This document shows positions 10,417 to 21,714 of a DNA stretch of 64,000 nucleotides, one piece after another; position 1 is the first letter of the stretch; every line of letters begins with the position of its first letter. The notes below the pieces were generated by a model, which made no database searches, was not told where the DNA came from, and saw nothing but the letters and a program-made list of their open reading frames with translations. A program made the translations under genes and the position numbers. This DNA comes from Lunularia cruciata (Eukaryota; Streptophyta; Marchantiopsida; Lunulariales; Lunulariaceae): NCBI GenBank assembly GCA_948567375.1, contig OX419755.1, forward strand, positions 3,043,001 through 3,107,000, written 5' to 3'.

Positions 10417-13373
10417 TCATAAGTGTGATTGCCCCACGCCTTCTCCACTATGAAAGGTCTAAAGTACTTAGGTAAAAACTTCTTTTGCACTCTCTTGAAT
10501 AGAATCAAACAACATTACCCAATCACCTTCTTTGGAAGGCTCCACCTTCTTCTTGCCTTGCCTCTTGTTATAGCTCTCCTTTCGTTTCCTTTGGGCATGC
10601 TTCACTCAAACCATAGCAATTGCTCTTGCCTCTTCCAACTCCATGAGTTGTTCTTTCCTTGACTTCTCTGCATCACCTCCTTGTGCTTTCTTCAATCTCC
10701 TATGAATGCTTTGGAAGGTAGGAAGATCAGAGTGAATAGATAAGGTAGACTCAATACCATATACCAATTGAAATGGAATACCCGGTAGAAGTCTTCATGG
10801 TTGTCCTATACTCCCATAAAACTGCATGAATCCTCTTGTCCCAATGATGCTTAGCCCCTTCCATTTCTACATCTTTGGCCAACATCATGCACAAGGTCTG
10901 ATTGGTTCTCTCTGCCAAGCCATTGGAATTTGGCTTCTAGGATGTAGTTACTCTATGTGTGATAGAGAAATGTCGTAGCATGGCTGTAGTAATGCTTCTT
11001 GTAAACTCTCCTCCTCTATCAGAGACCAACTCCAAAGGGCATCCAAACCTAGTGATAATGTGTTCATAAAGAAATCTATCAACTTCATCTTCATTCTTGT
11101 CCCTCAATGGTCTAGCCTCAACGCACTCGGTAAGATAATCAATAACTACCACAATATACCAATTGTTCCTTGGGGTTCTATTGAGAAGACTTACAAAATC
11201 AATTCCCCATTTCTCAGAAGGTCCTAGCAATGGAATTGATCTAAGTGGTGGAGTAGATGTAGACTTTCTAGCAAAAGCTTGACAAACATGACAAGTTTTA
11301 CAATAATCAAGACAATCTTTGAAAATCCCTCTCCAATAGTAATCTTCATCTAGAATCTTGAAAGCAGTCACCTTTCCTGCAAAGTGTCCACCACACACTA
11401 AACCTTCATGAAACTCCTTTATAAGTAGGATAGACTCTTCCTTACCCACTACTCTTCAAAGTAGACCATCTACTCCTTGGTGAAAAATAATATCCTTCAC
11501 CATTGTGTAAGTTCAAGATCTTGCTGCAAGGGCCTTCCTCTCCCTAGCATGCATCCCTTCTGGATAGTTACCTCTTGTCACAAAATCCACAATCTCCTTG
11601 TACTCCATTGGAACCTCTTGAGTGACTGAGATTGTCATGAGCTCCTCATCCAAGAAGGAATCATTCATTGGCTCATGTCCATCATGATCATAGGCTCTAG
11701 ATAACAAATCAGCATTTGCATATTTGTTTCTTGGCATATCCTCAATGGTGTAGTCATACTCAGACAAGAGTATCATCCACCTTGCTAGTCTTCCTTAAAC
11801 ATTAGATTTGTTAGAGATGTACTTCAAAGCCTTGTGATTTGTGACAATGGTGGCTTTCCCTCCAATCAAGTAGTGTCTAAACTTCTTGAGACCAAAGATC
11901 ACTACAAACCCTTCTCTCTCCATTACAAAGTAGTTCTTTTCTACTGAAACCATCTGCCTATTAGCATAAGCTATTGGATGAACATGCTCATCTTGGTCTA
12001 ATTGACTAAGAGTGCATCCTATAGCTACATTAGAAGCATAAGTATAGAGGATGAAAGGCTTACTTCAATCAGGTTTAGCAAGAATTGGAACTATAACAAG
12101 GGATTGCTTGAGCTCCTCAAAAGCTTTGAGAGCTTCCTTCTCTTTGCAAATCACCATGTAATCTACACTCTTCTTCATGTAGATGGTCAATGCATAAGCC
12201 TTGTTGGAAAATGAGAAGATGAACCTCCTATAATATCCAACTATGCACAAGAATTGGCATAACTTTGTCAAGCTTGAAGGGAATGGAAGGTTTGAGATTT
12301 TCCTCATCTTCTTAGGATCAACTGCTATTCTATCCTTGGAGATGATGTGCCCCAAAAGTAGACCTTCTTCACATTCAAAAATGCACTTCTCTGGGTTGAG
12401 TGATGCATTTACGTCATCCAAGCATTGCAAGACCTTGATTAGGTACTCAAAGTGCTCCTCCTTGCTCCCATAGACACAAAAGTCATCAATGAAGTCTCTC
12501 ACAAATTTCCCAATGAAAGGTTCAAATACCTTGTTCATGAACCATTGGAATGTGGCTGGAGCATTGCAAAGCCCAAAAGGCATGACCTTGAAAGCATAAG
12601 TTCCCCAAGGTGTGGTGAATGTGGTGAGCTATTGATGCTCTGGTGCAATCTTGATTTGGTCCATCCACTATAACCATCTCCAAAATTGTACCTCTCATGA
12701 GCTACAACCTCCTCCAGATCTCATCAATGAATGACAATGGGTAGTAGTCCTTCTTGGTAACAGCATTGAGCTTCTTATAATCCATACATACCTGAAGCTT
12801 GCCATTCTTTTTCTTCACAATGACAACTAGAGACACCCATTCTGAATTCTCCACCAAAGATAAATTTGGCCTCCTTGAGCTTATCAATCCACTCTTTCAC
12901 AACCAAAGATATTGGTGGGCTAATGCAACATTGCTTTTGGCGGATTGGTCTTGCATGTGACTCCACCTCTATCTTGTGTTCCTCCAAGGTGACTTCCTTC
13001 AAATCCTCATAACTGAAAGCAAACACATGGATGAACTTGCAAAAAATCTCCTCAAATCTCACCTTCTCCTCCTTGGTAACATTTGGGCCATACTTGAGGG
13101 TAGCTAACCTTCTCTCTACCTCCTCAAGTGTCAATGGTGATTTATCTAGGTCCTTCAAAACCTCTAGCTTAGGTGCAAAATCCATAGCACACAAGGGATA
13201 TACATTTGAATCAAATTCAGATTCATCCTCCTCTATGGAAGTCTCCTCTTCTATGCTTGTGTCCACATCTTAAGCTCCTTTTTCAGAATCTGATTCCCAA
13301 TAATCAGAAAATGGTGTATCTAAATGTGAAGTGTTGGTGGTATTAGTCACATGAATTGTGACTCTATGGTTTG
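10417..13373 (-). pseudogene. A' pol remnant (RT, RNase H, integrase)
   Basis: Broken frames cover the second half of an A-type polyprotein. These are the pre-RT acidic segment and RT start (13266-12775), RT palm with FIDDFCVYG (12583-12065), the RNase H/tether region (11776-11513), and integrase with the HHCC zinc site and the D and DRGGEF segments of the DDE core (11449-10937). The C-terminal integrase tail is visible to about 10440. Integrase would insert element DNA and RT would copy the RNA. The frames correspond almost residue for residue to the intact gag-pol of A but carry stops and small indels. Confidence 0.88.
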
Positions 13374-14163
13374 TGTGACAACCCGCGAAATATCACTTTT
13401 GCGGTAATCGGGTAAGTAAAGTTCGTTCCCGCAGAGATACGAGTCAAAAATGTCCAAATACGAAGCAAAGTAACAATTTCAGTTCTTCTTGAGTTCTTCT
13501 TTAGTCTCTCAGGTAGAAACCACACCCAGAAGAGAGTAACAAACACTGACTCGTAGTCTTGTCACAAATTAACACTCCAAAATCACAACTCCATCAATTA
13601 TTTCCATACAGTCTTGATTTGTGATGATTCAGGCTCTCCCAAAAATGGCACTTCACTGCAAAACGACTTCGCCTCAGAATTGTGTTCTACCCCTCCACTG
13701 AAGGCACAACTTCCTCGATCGAAATTGCTTCACATCAACTTCGCACTGCACTCACAAATGCAGAATACTACCAACACTACAATTCCTCTCAGATCTGTCA
13801 AGGCATTGCTTTGATTGCACTTCACTCAGGATCAAATACACAAAATGAAGATCAAGGCTGTGGAATCCAACATCCAACAAGCCCTCTGACTTGCACTTCG
13901 AATTTCTCCAAATATTCACAAACACAATTACAAAGTTGATACTCGGAATCAAGCTTAAGCGACGAGCACTGCTTCACTTTGCTTTATCTATTCTCAGAAA
14001 TAATGAGCACTGAACAACAAGTTCCTACGAATGCCACTCTTAAATAGTGAAGCAATCGACAGTTCTAACAACTATACCGTTTCTACATCAACTGTTCTAA
14101 CCTGCAGATCCGAAATGACAATGCACCTCTTCATATCTGCCCCTTCAAATCTCAAATCGGTTA

Positions 14164-15912
14164 CTAATCCAATCCGATGTCTACTTCTTCCTCGGCTTTC
14201 AACCCTGAACCCGAAGTAATCTTACTTCCTACTATTCTGTCCTCGGGTTTCACAACTCTTACATCTTCTACCAGATCCAGCAATTCTCTTTCCTGATCTG
14301 AAATTGCACTAGCAGGTAATCTATCTAACTCTTCATCTTTCGACCCACTCTTCTCTACTGTCACTGAGGCCAACTCCAAAGACATTTGGATCCCAATGTT
14401 ATCTACGTCGGGTTTTGCTTTAACATACTGCCAAAGCTTTTCTAACTCTATTCTTACTAAGTCTAATCTAATCGCGATATTGTCTTCTACTTCTAAGATC
14501 TTCCTATCTACACGAGTTCTCAATTTAATCAACAAGGCATTCAGATCTGTATCTTTTGCTTGCCTTCGCCTTGTCTCCTGCACTAACAGCTTCAACTCGT
14601 GCAGACGCGTTTCTTCAATTCGAACGCTGGTCTCTGTACTTAGCATCGCGTTTACTCTGAGGACTATCTCCTGCAATGGCTCTAATCTTGTCTTCCTTTC
14701 TCATTCCCGATCTGCAAGCCATTCCTCTCTGTACATCGCCAACTCTTCTTCGAATTCGGCCTTCACCGCGTCCTTCTCTTTCTCCTTCTATGCAACCTTT
14801 TCTTCCTGATTACGAAGTAAGTCTCGTAATCTCTCTTCTTCTCCATATCTCGCAGCCAACTCTTGCTGCCAAAGTTGCTTCTTCTCCTCCATACTCTCCA
14901 TCACTCGATCGAGCTCTTGATCCTTTGATGCTACTCTTGCCATAGCATGGATGAGCTCTACTCTTGAATCAGCAAACTGCTGCTTCAAGATTTCAAATTC
15001 AGCTACTTGTCGCTCCCTTACGACATCACTCTTCCTCGCAAGATCCTCTTGATAGCTCAATTCTCTCCTCAGGTCTTTGATTACCTGACTTCTCTCCACT
15101 GCCTCCAATTGCAGTACTTCTCTCTCCTTCTCACCTCGGGTCATACTCTTCTTCAACTCTGAGTTTTCTTCTTCTAATCTTGATACCACCTGCAATACAG
15201 TCTTTACCTCTGGACAAGTCGACTGCATCTCCTTTTTCTTCTTCTCCAACTTCACCAACAGCGGGCATACTACCATCTGCAGGTAATCTACTCCATTAAT
15301 GATACCTTCGTCCCCTCTCGGAGTAGTCTCTCTTCTTTCTTCGTGTTCTTCCGATTCTCGCCTTCTTCTCTGGAGCCTTCGTATCGGAATTGATGCTTCA
15401 CTGCCCGAGCTTCCTTCTACTTCTTCTTTCACTCTACTCGGTCCCGCTTCCCCCTTCGCCTTACGTCTTGAGCAAATTCCTCGCTGTACTGTGATCTTCT
15501 TCTCCTTGAGCACCGGTACTTCGTCTTCCAGCGCTGCATTGTCTTCGGCTTTTACCTCGGCTTGAATTTCTTCTTTGTATTCTTCAGGCGTTAGTGCCGA
15601 GGTCATTTCTCCACCGACTTCACTATCACTGCTTGTATCTCCACTCTGCAGTGTCAGCTCAGGTTCCTCCTCACGTTCCGAGTCCTCCGTCTTGAGCTCG
15701 GCTTCACCTTCTGAGTCTTCATCTTCCGACTCAATCACCACCATTCCTCGCCTCGGGTTATTTTTCTGCATCTTCCGAGGTTTCTTGTTTTCTTTGGCGT
15801 CTACTTGCCGAGTTCTCTTCTTCGTCGGGGTACTTTCAACGACCTCCACGTTCTTCCCTGTGTTTGAGTAGTAATCGTCTGCGCTCCGGATTTGGAGAAT
15901 GTATTGCTGGTC
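14164..15912 (-). pseudogene. LTR-encoded coiled-coil protein of B, C-terminal part (left LTR)
   Basis: This is the distal portion of a large LTR-encoded protein. It contains a Glu/Lys-rich segment with Ser/Glu runs (SEDEDSEGEAE, about 15700), a basic RRLQRRRRESEEHEERR patch (about 15360), and then several hundred residues of Leu-heptad coiled coil (DYLQMVVCPLLVKLEKKK onward). It ends EEEVDIGLD at 14164. Two stops break it at about 14790 (Leu TTA/CTG-type codon in the other LTR) and 14700 (CGA to TGA). The N-terminal part continues on the far side of element A (23740-24568). Function is unknown; the charge pattern and coiled coil suggest a structural or nucleic-acid-associated role, which is inference only. 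Confidence 0.75.
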
Positions 15913-16604
15913 TGTGAGCCGGCCTGTCTCTCACTCAGGATGAACCTCTGATGGCTATTATGGTAGCGCACCATGGACTAAGAAGGCAAGGAACCCCAAC
16001 TCCATCATACTCCTCCAAGGCTAACACTCCAAGACTCAAGACATTGCTCACTAGAGAACTCAATGAGAGAGAGATAGTTGCAAATGAAAGGATGATGAGT
16101 ACCTCCTCACTCCTTGTTTATATACTTGTGAAATAGTTACGTACCAAAGTTACTAATTACCGTAGTAACTCAAGTTACTAGACTAAAAGTCAAGTAAAGT
16201 CAAAAAGTAGAAAGGAATATCCATTCACATGGGCATATTCCCCTAAGCATGTGGTCTTATCTTGACCCAACCACTAAAGCAAGGATTCCTTCACATGGGC
16301 TATCCTTGGACTAAAGAAGAATCCAAAACAAAAAGGCTTGCGGGCCCAAGAGTTCTCAACTCTTTCCCCAAAGCCAAACACCTAGGAATAATACCAAGTC
16401 AACACACTAAAATCCAAAATAGTGGTGCTCATCTTTTCTACTTCCTCTAAAGTAAGGTCCCATCTATCTTAGCTATGACTAACTTTAGCTAACCATGACT
16501 AATATAGAACCATCCTTTATCTCTATATAAATAATATCTCTTAAGTACTTGTAATACCAAGCTAAATATCACAATACCACACACATGCACAAATGGGTGT
16601 TACA
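15913..16604 (-). repeat. 3' LTR of A
   Basis: 692 bp, TGTGAGCC...GTGTTACA on the plus strand. On the minus strand a TATA box (TTATTTATATAGAG) lies at about 16517-16532, near the start of the LTR, so this is probably the U3 promoter region. It matches the 5' LTR almost perfectly. Confidence 0.95.
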
Positions 16605-16620
16605 TTTACCCCCGGACTAA
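16605..16620 (-). other. Polypurine tract of A
   Basis: On the minus strand TTAGTCCGGGGGTAAA directly abuts the 3' LTR. This is the position and purine-rich make-up expected of the primer for plus-strand DNA synthesis. It is short and contains pyrimidines upstream. Confidence 0.65.
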
Positions 16621-16652
16621 GTTTTCACTTTGTCCTCAAAGTGAAGGTCTCT

Positions 16653-19600
16653 CTACCTTCTATGGTACATCTTCAACTTATCATGGTTAATCCTATCAAA
16701 GTGTCTTCCTCCCAACTCCTTGAGATCATAAGTGTAATTTCCCCACACCTTCTCTACTATGAAAGGTCCAAAGTACTTAGGCAAAAACTTCTTTTGTACT
16801 CTCTTGAATCGAATGGAATCAAACAACATTACCCAATCACCTTCTTTGAAAGGCTCCACCTTCTTCTTGCCTTGCCTCTTGTCATAGCTCTCCTTTTGTT
16901 TCCTTTGGGCTTGCTCCACTCGAACCATAGCAACTGCTCTTGCCTCTTCCAACTCCATGAGTTGATCCTTCCTTGACTTCTCTGCATCACTTCCTTGTGC
17001 TTTCTTCAATCTCCTATGAATGCTTTGGAAGGTAGGAAGATCAAAGTGAATAGGTAAGGTAGACTCAATACCATACACCAATTGGAATGGAGAATATCCA
17101 GTGGAAGTCTTCATGGTTGTCCTATACTCCCACAAAACTGCATGAATCCTCTTGTCCCAATGATGTTTAGCCCCCTCCATTTCTGCATCTTTGGCCAACA
17201 TCATGCACAAGGTCTGATTGGGTCTCTCTGCCAAGCCATTGGAATTTGGCTTATAGGATGTAGTTACTCTATGTGTGATAGAGAAATGTCGTAGCATGGC
17301 TGTAGTAATGCTTCCTGTAAACTCTCCTCCTCTATCAGAAACCAACTCCAAAGGGCATCCAAACCTAGTGATAATGCGTTCATAAAGAAATCTACCCACT
17401 TCATCTTCATTCTTGTCCCTCAATGGTCTAGCCTCAACCCACTTGGTAAGGTAATCAGTAACTACCACAATGTACCGATTGTTCCTTGGGGTTCTATTGA
17501 GAGGTCCTACAAAATCAATTCCCCACTTCTCAAAGGGTCCTAGCAATGGAATTGATCTAAGTGGTGGAGTGGATGTAGACTTTCTAGCAAAAGCTTGACA
17601 AACATGACAAGTTTTGCAATAATCAAGACAATCCTTGAAAATCCCTCTCCAATGGTAACCTGCATCTAGAATCTTGAAAGCAGTCACCTTTCCTGCAAAG
17701 TGTCCTCCACATACTAAACCTTCATGAAACTCCTTTATGAGTAGGATAGACTCTTCCTTACCCACTGCTCTTCGAAGTAGACCATCTGCTCCTTGGTGAA
17801 AAAGAATATCATCCACCATTGTGTAAGGTCTAGATCTTGCTGCAAGGGCCTTCCTCTCCCTAGCATGCATCCCTTCTGGATAGTTACCTCTTGTCACAAA
17901 ATCCACAATCTCCTTGTACTCCATTGGAACCTCTTGAGTGACTGAGATTGTCATGAGCTCCTCATCCGGGAAGGAATCATCTACTGGCTCATCTCCATCA
18001 TGATCATAGGCTCTAGATAACAAATCAGCATTTGCATGTTTCTTTCCTGGCCTATCCTCAATTGTGTAGTCATACTCAGACAAGAGAATCATCCACCTTG
18101 CTAGTCTCCCTTCAACATTAGGCTTGTTGAAGATGTACTTCAAAGCCTTGTGATCCGTGACAATTGTGGCTTTCCCTCCAATCAAGTAGTGTCTAAACTT
18201 CTTGAGACCAAAGATCACTGCCAACCCTTCTCTCTCTGTGACAGAGTAGTTCTTCTCTGCTGAAACCATCTGCCTACTAGCATAAGCTATTGGATGATCA
18301 TGCCCATCTTGGTCTAATTGACTAAGAGTGCATCCTATAGCTACATTAGAAGCATCAGTGTAGAGGATGAAAGGCTTACTCCAATCAGGTTTAGCAAGAA
18401 TTGGAGCTACAACAAGGGATTGCTTGAGCTCCTCAAAAGCTTTGAGAGCCTCCTTGTCTTCCAAAATCACCATGTAATCTACACCCTTCTTCATGTAGAT
18501 GGTCAATGCATAAGCCTTGTTGGAAAATGAGAAGATGAACCTCCTATAGTACCCAACCATTCCCAAGAATTGGCGTAACTTTGTCAAGCTTGAAGGGAAT
18601 GGAAGGTCTGAGATTTTCCTCACCTTCTCAGGATCAACTGCTATTCCATCCTTGGAGATGATGTGCCCCAAAAGTAGACCTTCTTCACATCCAAAAATGC
18701 ACTTCTCTGGGTTGAGTGATGCATTTGCCTCATCCAAGCGTTGCAAGACTTTGATTAGGTGCTCAAAGTGCTCCTCCTTGCTCCCATAGACACAAAAGTC
18801 ATCAATGAAATCTCTCACAAATTTCCCAATGAAAGGTTCAAATACCTTGTTCATGAACCGTTGGAATGTGGCTGGAGCATTGCAAAGCCCAAAAGGCATG
18901 ACCTTGAAAGCGTAAGTTCCCCAAGGTGTGGTGAATGTGGTGAGTTGTTGATGCTCTGGTGCAATCTTGATTTGGTTATATCCACTATAACCATCTCCAA
19001 AACTGTACCTCTCATGACCTGCAACCTCCTCCAAGATCTCATCAATGAATGGCAATGGGTAGTAGTCCTTCTTGGTAACAGCATTGAGCTTCTTGTAATC
19101 CACACATACCCGAAGCTTGCCATTCTTTTTCTTCACAATGACAATTGGAGACACCCATTCTGAATTCTCCACCTCAAAGATAAATCCAGCCTCCTTGAGC
19201 TTATCAATCTCCTCCTTCACAACCAAAGATATTGGTGGGCTAATGCGACGTTGCTTTTGGCGGATTGGTCTTGCATGTGACTCCACCTCTATCTTGTGCT
19301 CCTCCAAGGTGACTTCCTTCAAATCCTTGTAACTAAAAGCAAACACATGGATGAACTTGCGGAAAATCTCCTCAAATCTCACCTTCTCCTCCTTGGTAAC
19401 ATTTGGGCCATACTTGAGGGTAGATAACCTTCTCTCTACCTCCTCAAGTGTCAATGGTGATTTATCTGGGTCCTTCAAAACCTCTGGCTTAGGTGCAAAA
19501 TCCATAGCACACAAGGGATACACATCTGAATCAGATTCAGATTCATCCTCCTCCGTGGAAGTCTCCTCTTCCATGCTTGTGTCCACACCTGAAGCTCCTT

Positions 19601-21479
19601 CTTCAGAATCTGATTCCCAATAATTAGAAGATGGGGTATCTGAATGTGAAGTGTTGGTGGTGTTAGTCACAGGAACAGTGACTCTATGGTTTGATGGCCC
19701 AATCCTCAAGTACCCTTTGTGCCATCGATCAGTTGTGCGTGCTGCTCTCAACCATGGCCTCCCAAGAAGTAAGTCATAGCTTGAATCCTTCAAGACTTGG
19801 AAAGTCATGAGATTTTGAACTCCCATAACTGAAACTACCACCTTATCCATCACTCCTACTGGTCGAACTTGTTGCTTGTTTGCCATGCTCACCACAAATG
19901 TTGAAGCTCTTGAGGGTATCATACCCAACTTCTTCATCAACCTTTCTGACATGGCATTCACTGCTGATCCTCCATCAACCAATGCATCCTTGATGTTGTG
20001 ACCATTCACTCTCACATCAATCTTGGAGGCATATTCACAAGCTTCCCATGGTGCTGGCTTGGCATCCACCACCCCCATTGATATTGGAACTTTTGCCTTC
20101 TTCTTCTTCTTGCTCCTTGTAGAACTCAAACCACCTCTAAGCTCCTTTCTCAAGGTAGGGTTCAAAGCAATTAATTGGCCCACTGTGATGTTAGCCTTGT
20201 GACTACCAACATCCTCCAACACATTGTAGTTCCATTGTTGCTTGGAGATCAAGAAGTCCTCCATCCCCAACTTCTTCCTTGGAGTCTTTGTTGTTGATGG
20301 TGTTGAGGTGCGAGTGCTCCTAGTAGACATAGGAGTATCCTTGCTTGAAGTAAATCCTTGAGAAGAGTGAACATCCTCTGCAAAACGAGCTCTCTTCTTC
20401 TCTTGTGCCAAAAGCTCCAAATTAGGACCCTTGGAGTTTGAGCACTCTCCCTTCTCATACTTGCTCTCAACCACATCTATGGATGCTATCCCCTTACCTT
20501 TGTTGGGATTAGGAGCCACTTGGGTTTCACTACCTCCCTCTTTCCCTCTATTGGCTCCCTCATAACCCCTTCCTCCATGGTAAGTGGAATTTGGGCAATT
20601 CCTTTGGATATGGCCTCTTCCCCCACAACCAAAACAATTTCTATCATTGAAATTGTTGGCTGGTTGGCCTCCTCTATATGGATGGTTTCCATAACTCCTA
20701 GGCCCTCTCCCTACATTCTGATCCACCTCTCTCTTCTCCCATAATTGCACCACATTGATCTTGAGATCCGCAAGTTGTTTTGTGATGGTTTGGAGTGGAT
20801 CTTTTGGTGGAGGTGCAAGAACTGGAGCAACTACTACTTGTGGTGCAACCCTTGTCACCAAAGTATCAGAAGTTCCACCATACTTGTAGCCTTGAGGAGG
20901 ATGCACAACCTCCTTCACCACCAAATCACTTTCATCCCCTTCCAAACTCTCCTCCATACGAATTGCGATCTTGATAGCTTCAACCTTGGAAGAAGGTTTC
21001 TCATATCTCACCTTGCTTCTAATTTGTGGTCTCAATCCTCCCACAAAATTCTTGGTGAGCATGGCCCCTATGCCAATCATTGTAGTCTCCACATCATCCC
21101 CACCCTTCCTCAACACTATGCGAAATCTGGACTCCAATTTTTCCACTCTTTCCACATAGACCCTCACTTTCTCTCCATCTCCTTGCTTGAGAAATGTAAC
21201 CTCACTCATCAATCTCTCATAACTCTCATCAGGAAGAAAGTTCTCAATGAGTGCTGAAGTCAAAGTCTCCCAAGACTCCTCTTCCCCCTCTCTCCTCTCT
21301 CTCTTTTGGTATTCTGACTCATACCATGTAAGTGCTGCATCCTCAAAGAAATCTGGTAATAATGAGGCCCACTCATTCTTCCTCCTCTCATTGTTTCCTA
21401 TGCAAGCTCTCTTGAAGTCTCTCACAAAGGCCTCCACATCTTCTCCATCCTTGCCAAAGAAAACCGGAAGTTTCCCCAT
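16653..21479 (-). CDS. Gag-Pol polyprotein of A (intact, 1608 codons)
   Basis: A single unbroken frame holds all replication enzymes. In approximate residue order they are: Gag capsid region (1-270), zinc knuckle CFGCGGRGHIQRNC (about 281-294), retropepsin with VDGGSAVNAM (about 498; D-G-G rather than D-T/S-G) and DLLLGRPWLR, RT with FIDDFCVYG (about 890), RNase H (LYTDAS, TEREGL, VTDHKAL; about 1040-1100), then integrase with the HHCC site (about 1245-1290), DFVGPL, SDRGGEF and LAERPN of the DDE core. A short basic tail ends HHRR-like without a chromodomain. The start is the ATG following GTTAAG; the same start is kept in A'' and A'''. Gag and Pol are in one frame with no frameshift site. 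Lack of any stop over 4.8 kb, among decayed relatives, indicates recent insertion. Confidence 0.97.
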   Translation of the reverse strand: MGKLPVFFGKDGEDVEAFVRDFKRACIGNNERRKNEWASLLPDFFEDAALTWYESEYQKRERREGEEESWETLTSALIENFLPDESYERLMSEVTFLKQGDGEKVRVYVERVEKLESRFRIVLRKGGDDVETTMIGIGAMLTKNFVGGLRPQIRSKVRYEKPSSKVEAIKIAIRMEESLEGDESDLVVKEVVHPPQGYKYGGTSDTLVTRVAPQVVVAPVLAPPPKDPLQTITKQLADLKINVVQLWEKREVDQNVGRGPRSYGNHPYRGGQPANNFNDRNCFGCGGRGHIQRNCPNSTYHGGRGYEGANRGKEGGSETQVAPNPNKGKGIASIDVVESKYEKGECSNSKGPNLELLAQEKKRARFAEDVHSSQGFTSSKDTPMSTRSTRTSTPSTTKTPRKKLGMEDFLISKQQWNYNVLEDVGSHKANITVGQLIALNPTLRKELRGGLSSTRSKKKKKAKVPISMGVVDAKPAPWEACEYASKIDVRVNGHNIKDALVDGGSAVNAMSERLMKKLGMIPSRASTFVVSMANKQQVRPVGVMDKVVVSVMGVQNLMTFQVLKDSSYDLLLGRPWLRAARTTDRWHKGYLRIGPSNHRVTVPVTNTTNTSHSDTPSSNYWESDSEEGASGVDTSMEEETSTEEDESESDSDVYPLCAMDFAPKPEVLKDPDKSPLTLEEVERRLSTLKYGPNVTKEEKVRFEEIFRKFIHVFAFSYKDLKEVTLEEHKIEVESHARPIRQKQRRISPPISLVVKEEIDKLKEAGFIFEVENSEWVSPIVIVKKKNGKLRVCVDYKKLNAVTKKDYYPLPFIDEILEEVAGHERYSFGDGYSGYNQIKIAPEHQQLTTFTTPWGTYAFKVMPFGLCNAPATFQRFMNKVFEPFIGKFVRDFIDDFCVYGSKEEHFEHLIKVLQRLDEANASLNPEKCIFGCEEGLLLGHIISKDGIAVDPEKVRKISDLPFPSSLTKLRQFLGMVGYYRRFIFSFSNKAYALTIYMKKGVDYMVILEDKEALKAFEELKQSLVVAPILAKPDWSKPFILYTDASNVAIGCTLSQLDQDGHDHPIAYASRQMVSAEKNYSVTEREGLAVIFGLKKFRHYLIGGKATIVTDHKALKYIFNKPNVEGRLARWMILLSEYDYTIEDRPGKKHANADLLSRAYDHDGDEPVDDSFPDEELMTISVTQEVPMEYKEIVDFVTRGNYPEGMHARERKALAARSRPYTMVDDILFHQGADGLLRRAVGKEESILLIKEFHEGLVCGGHFAGKVTAFKILDAGYHWRGIFKDCLDYCKTCHVCQAFARKSTSTPPLRSIPLLGPFEKWGIDFVGPLNRTPRNNRYIVVVTDYLTKWVEARPLRDKNEDEVGRFLYERIITRFGCPLELVSDRGGEFTGSITTAMLRHFSITHRVTTSYKPNSNGLAERPNQTLCMMLAKDAEMEGAKHHWDKRIHAVLWEYRTTMKTSTGYSPFQLVYGIESTLPIHFDLPTFQSIHRRLKKAQGSDAEKSRKDQLMELEEARAVAMVRVEQAQRKQKESYDKRQGKKKVEPFKEGDWVMLFDSIRFKRVQKKFLPKYFGPFIVEKVWGNYTYDLKELGGRHFDRINHDKLKMYHRR

Positions 21480-21714
21480 CTTAACCCCTCACTATCTTTC
21501 TTTTCTCTTAATTTTTTTTTTCTCTTTTTTTTTCTCTCACTCTATTACTAATAGAGTATATACATGACTAACACCATCTGAGAATAATCCACTCTAGGGA
21601 ACACAAAAGGTTCAGGTTGCTCCAAGATTTCTATAGCAACATCAAATCCTAGAGTGCATATTAATCTAACTCTCATGGATAGTTTATCCATAAGTTGAAA
21701 GATTATCTCCATCA
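21480..21714 (-). promoter_or_regulatory. Purine-rich intercistronic leader with hairpin before gag
   Basis: Between the zinc-knuckle ORF and gag-pol lie about 235 bases. On the minus strand the last 60 are almost pure A/G. Just upstream of them, 21539-21557 is a perfect inverted repeat with 9-base arms around one base (ACTCTATTA/TAATAGAGT). The purine tract is retained in A'' (43444-43500) and A''' (63788-63850); the hairpin is near-intact in A'' and decayed in A'''. A role in starting gag translation or in splicing is inference. Confidence 0.45.

Noticed and set aside
14164-15912. Host coiled-coil gene disrupted by element A
   Set aside because: The same sequence occurs at both ends of element B with matching LTR ends and a target duplication, so it belongs to the LTR.
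20745-21257. 170-codon plus-strand frame
   Set aside because: Antisense to the intact gag of A; same-strand evidence is far stronger.
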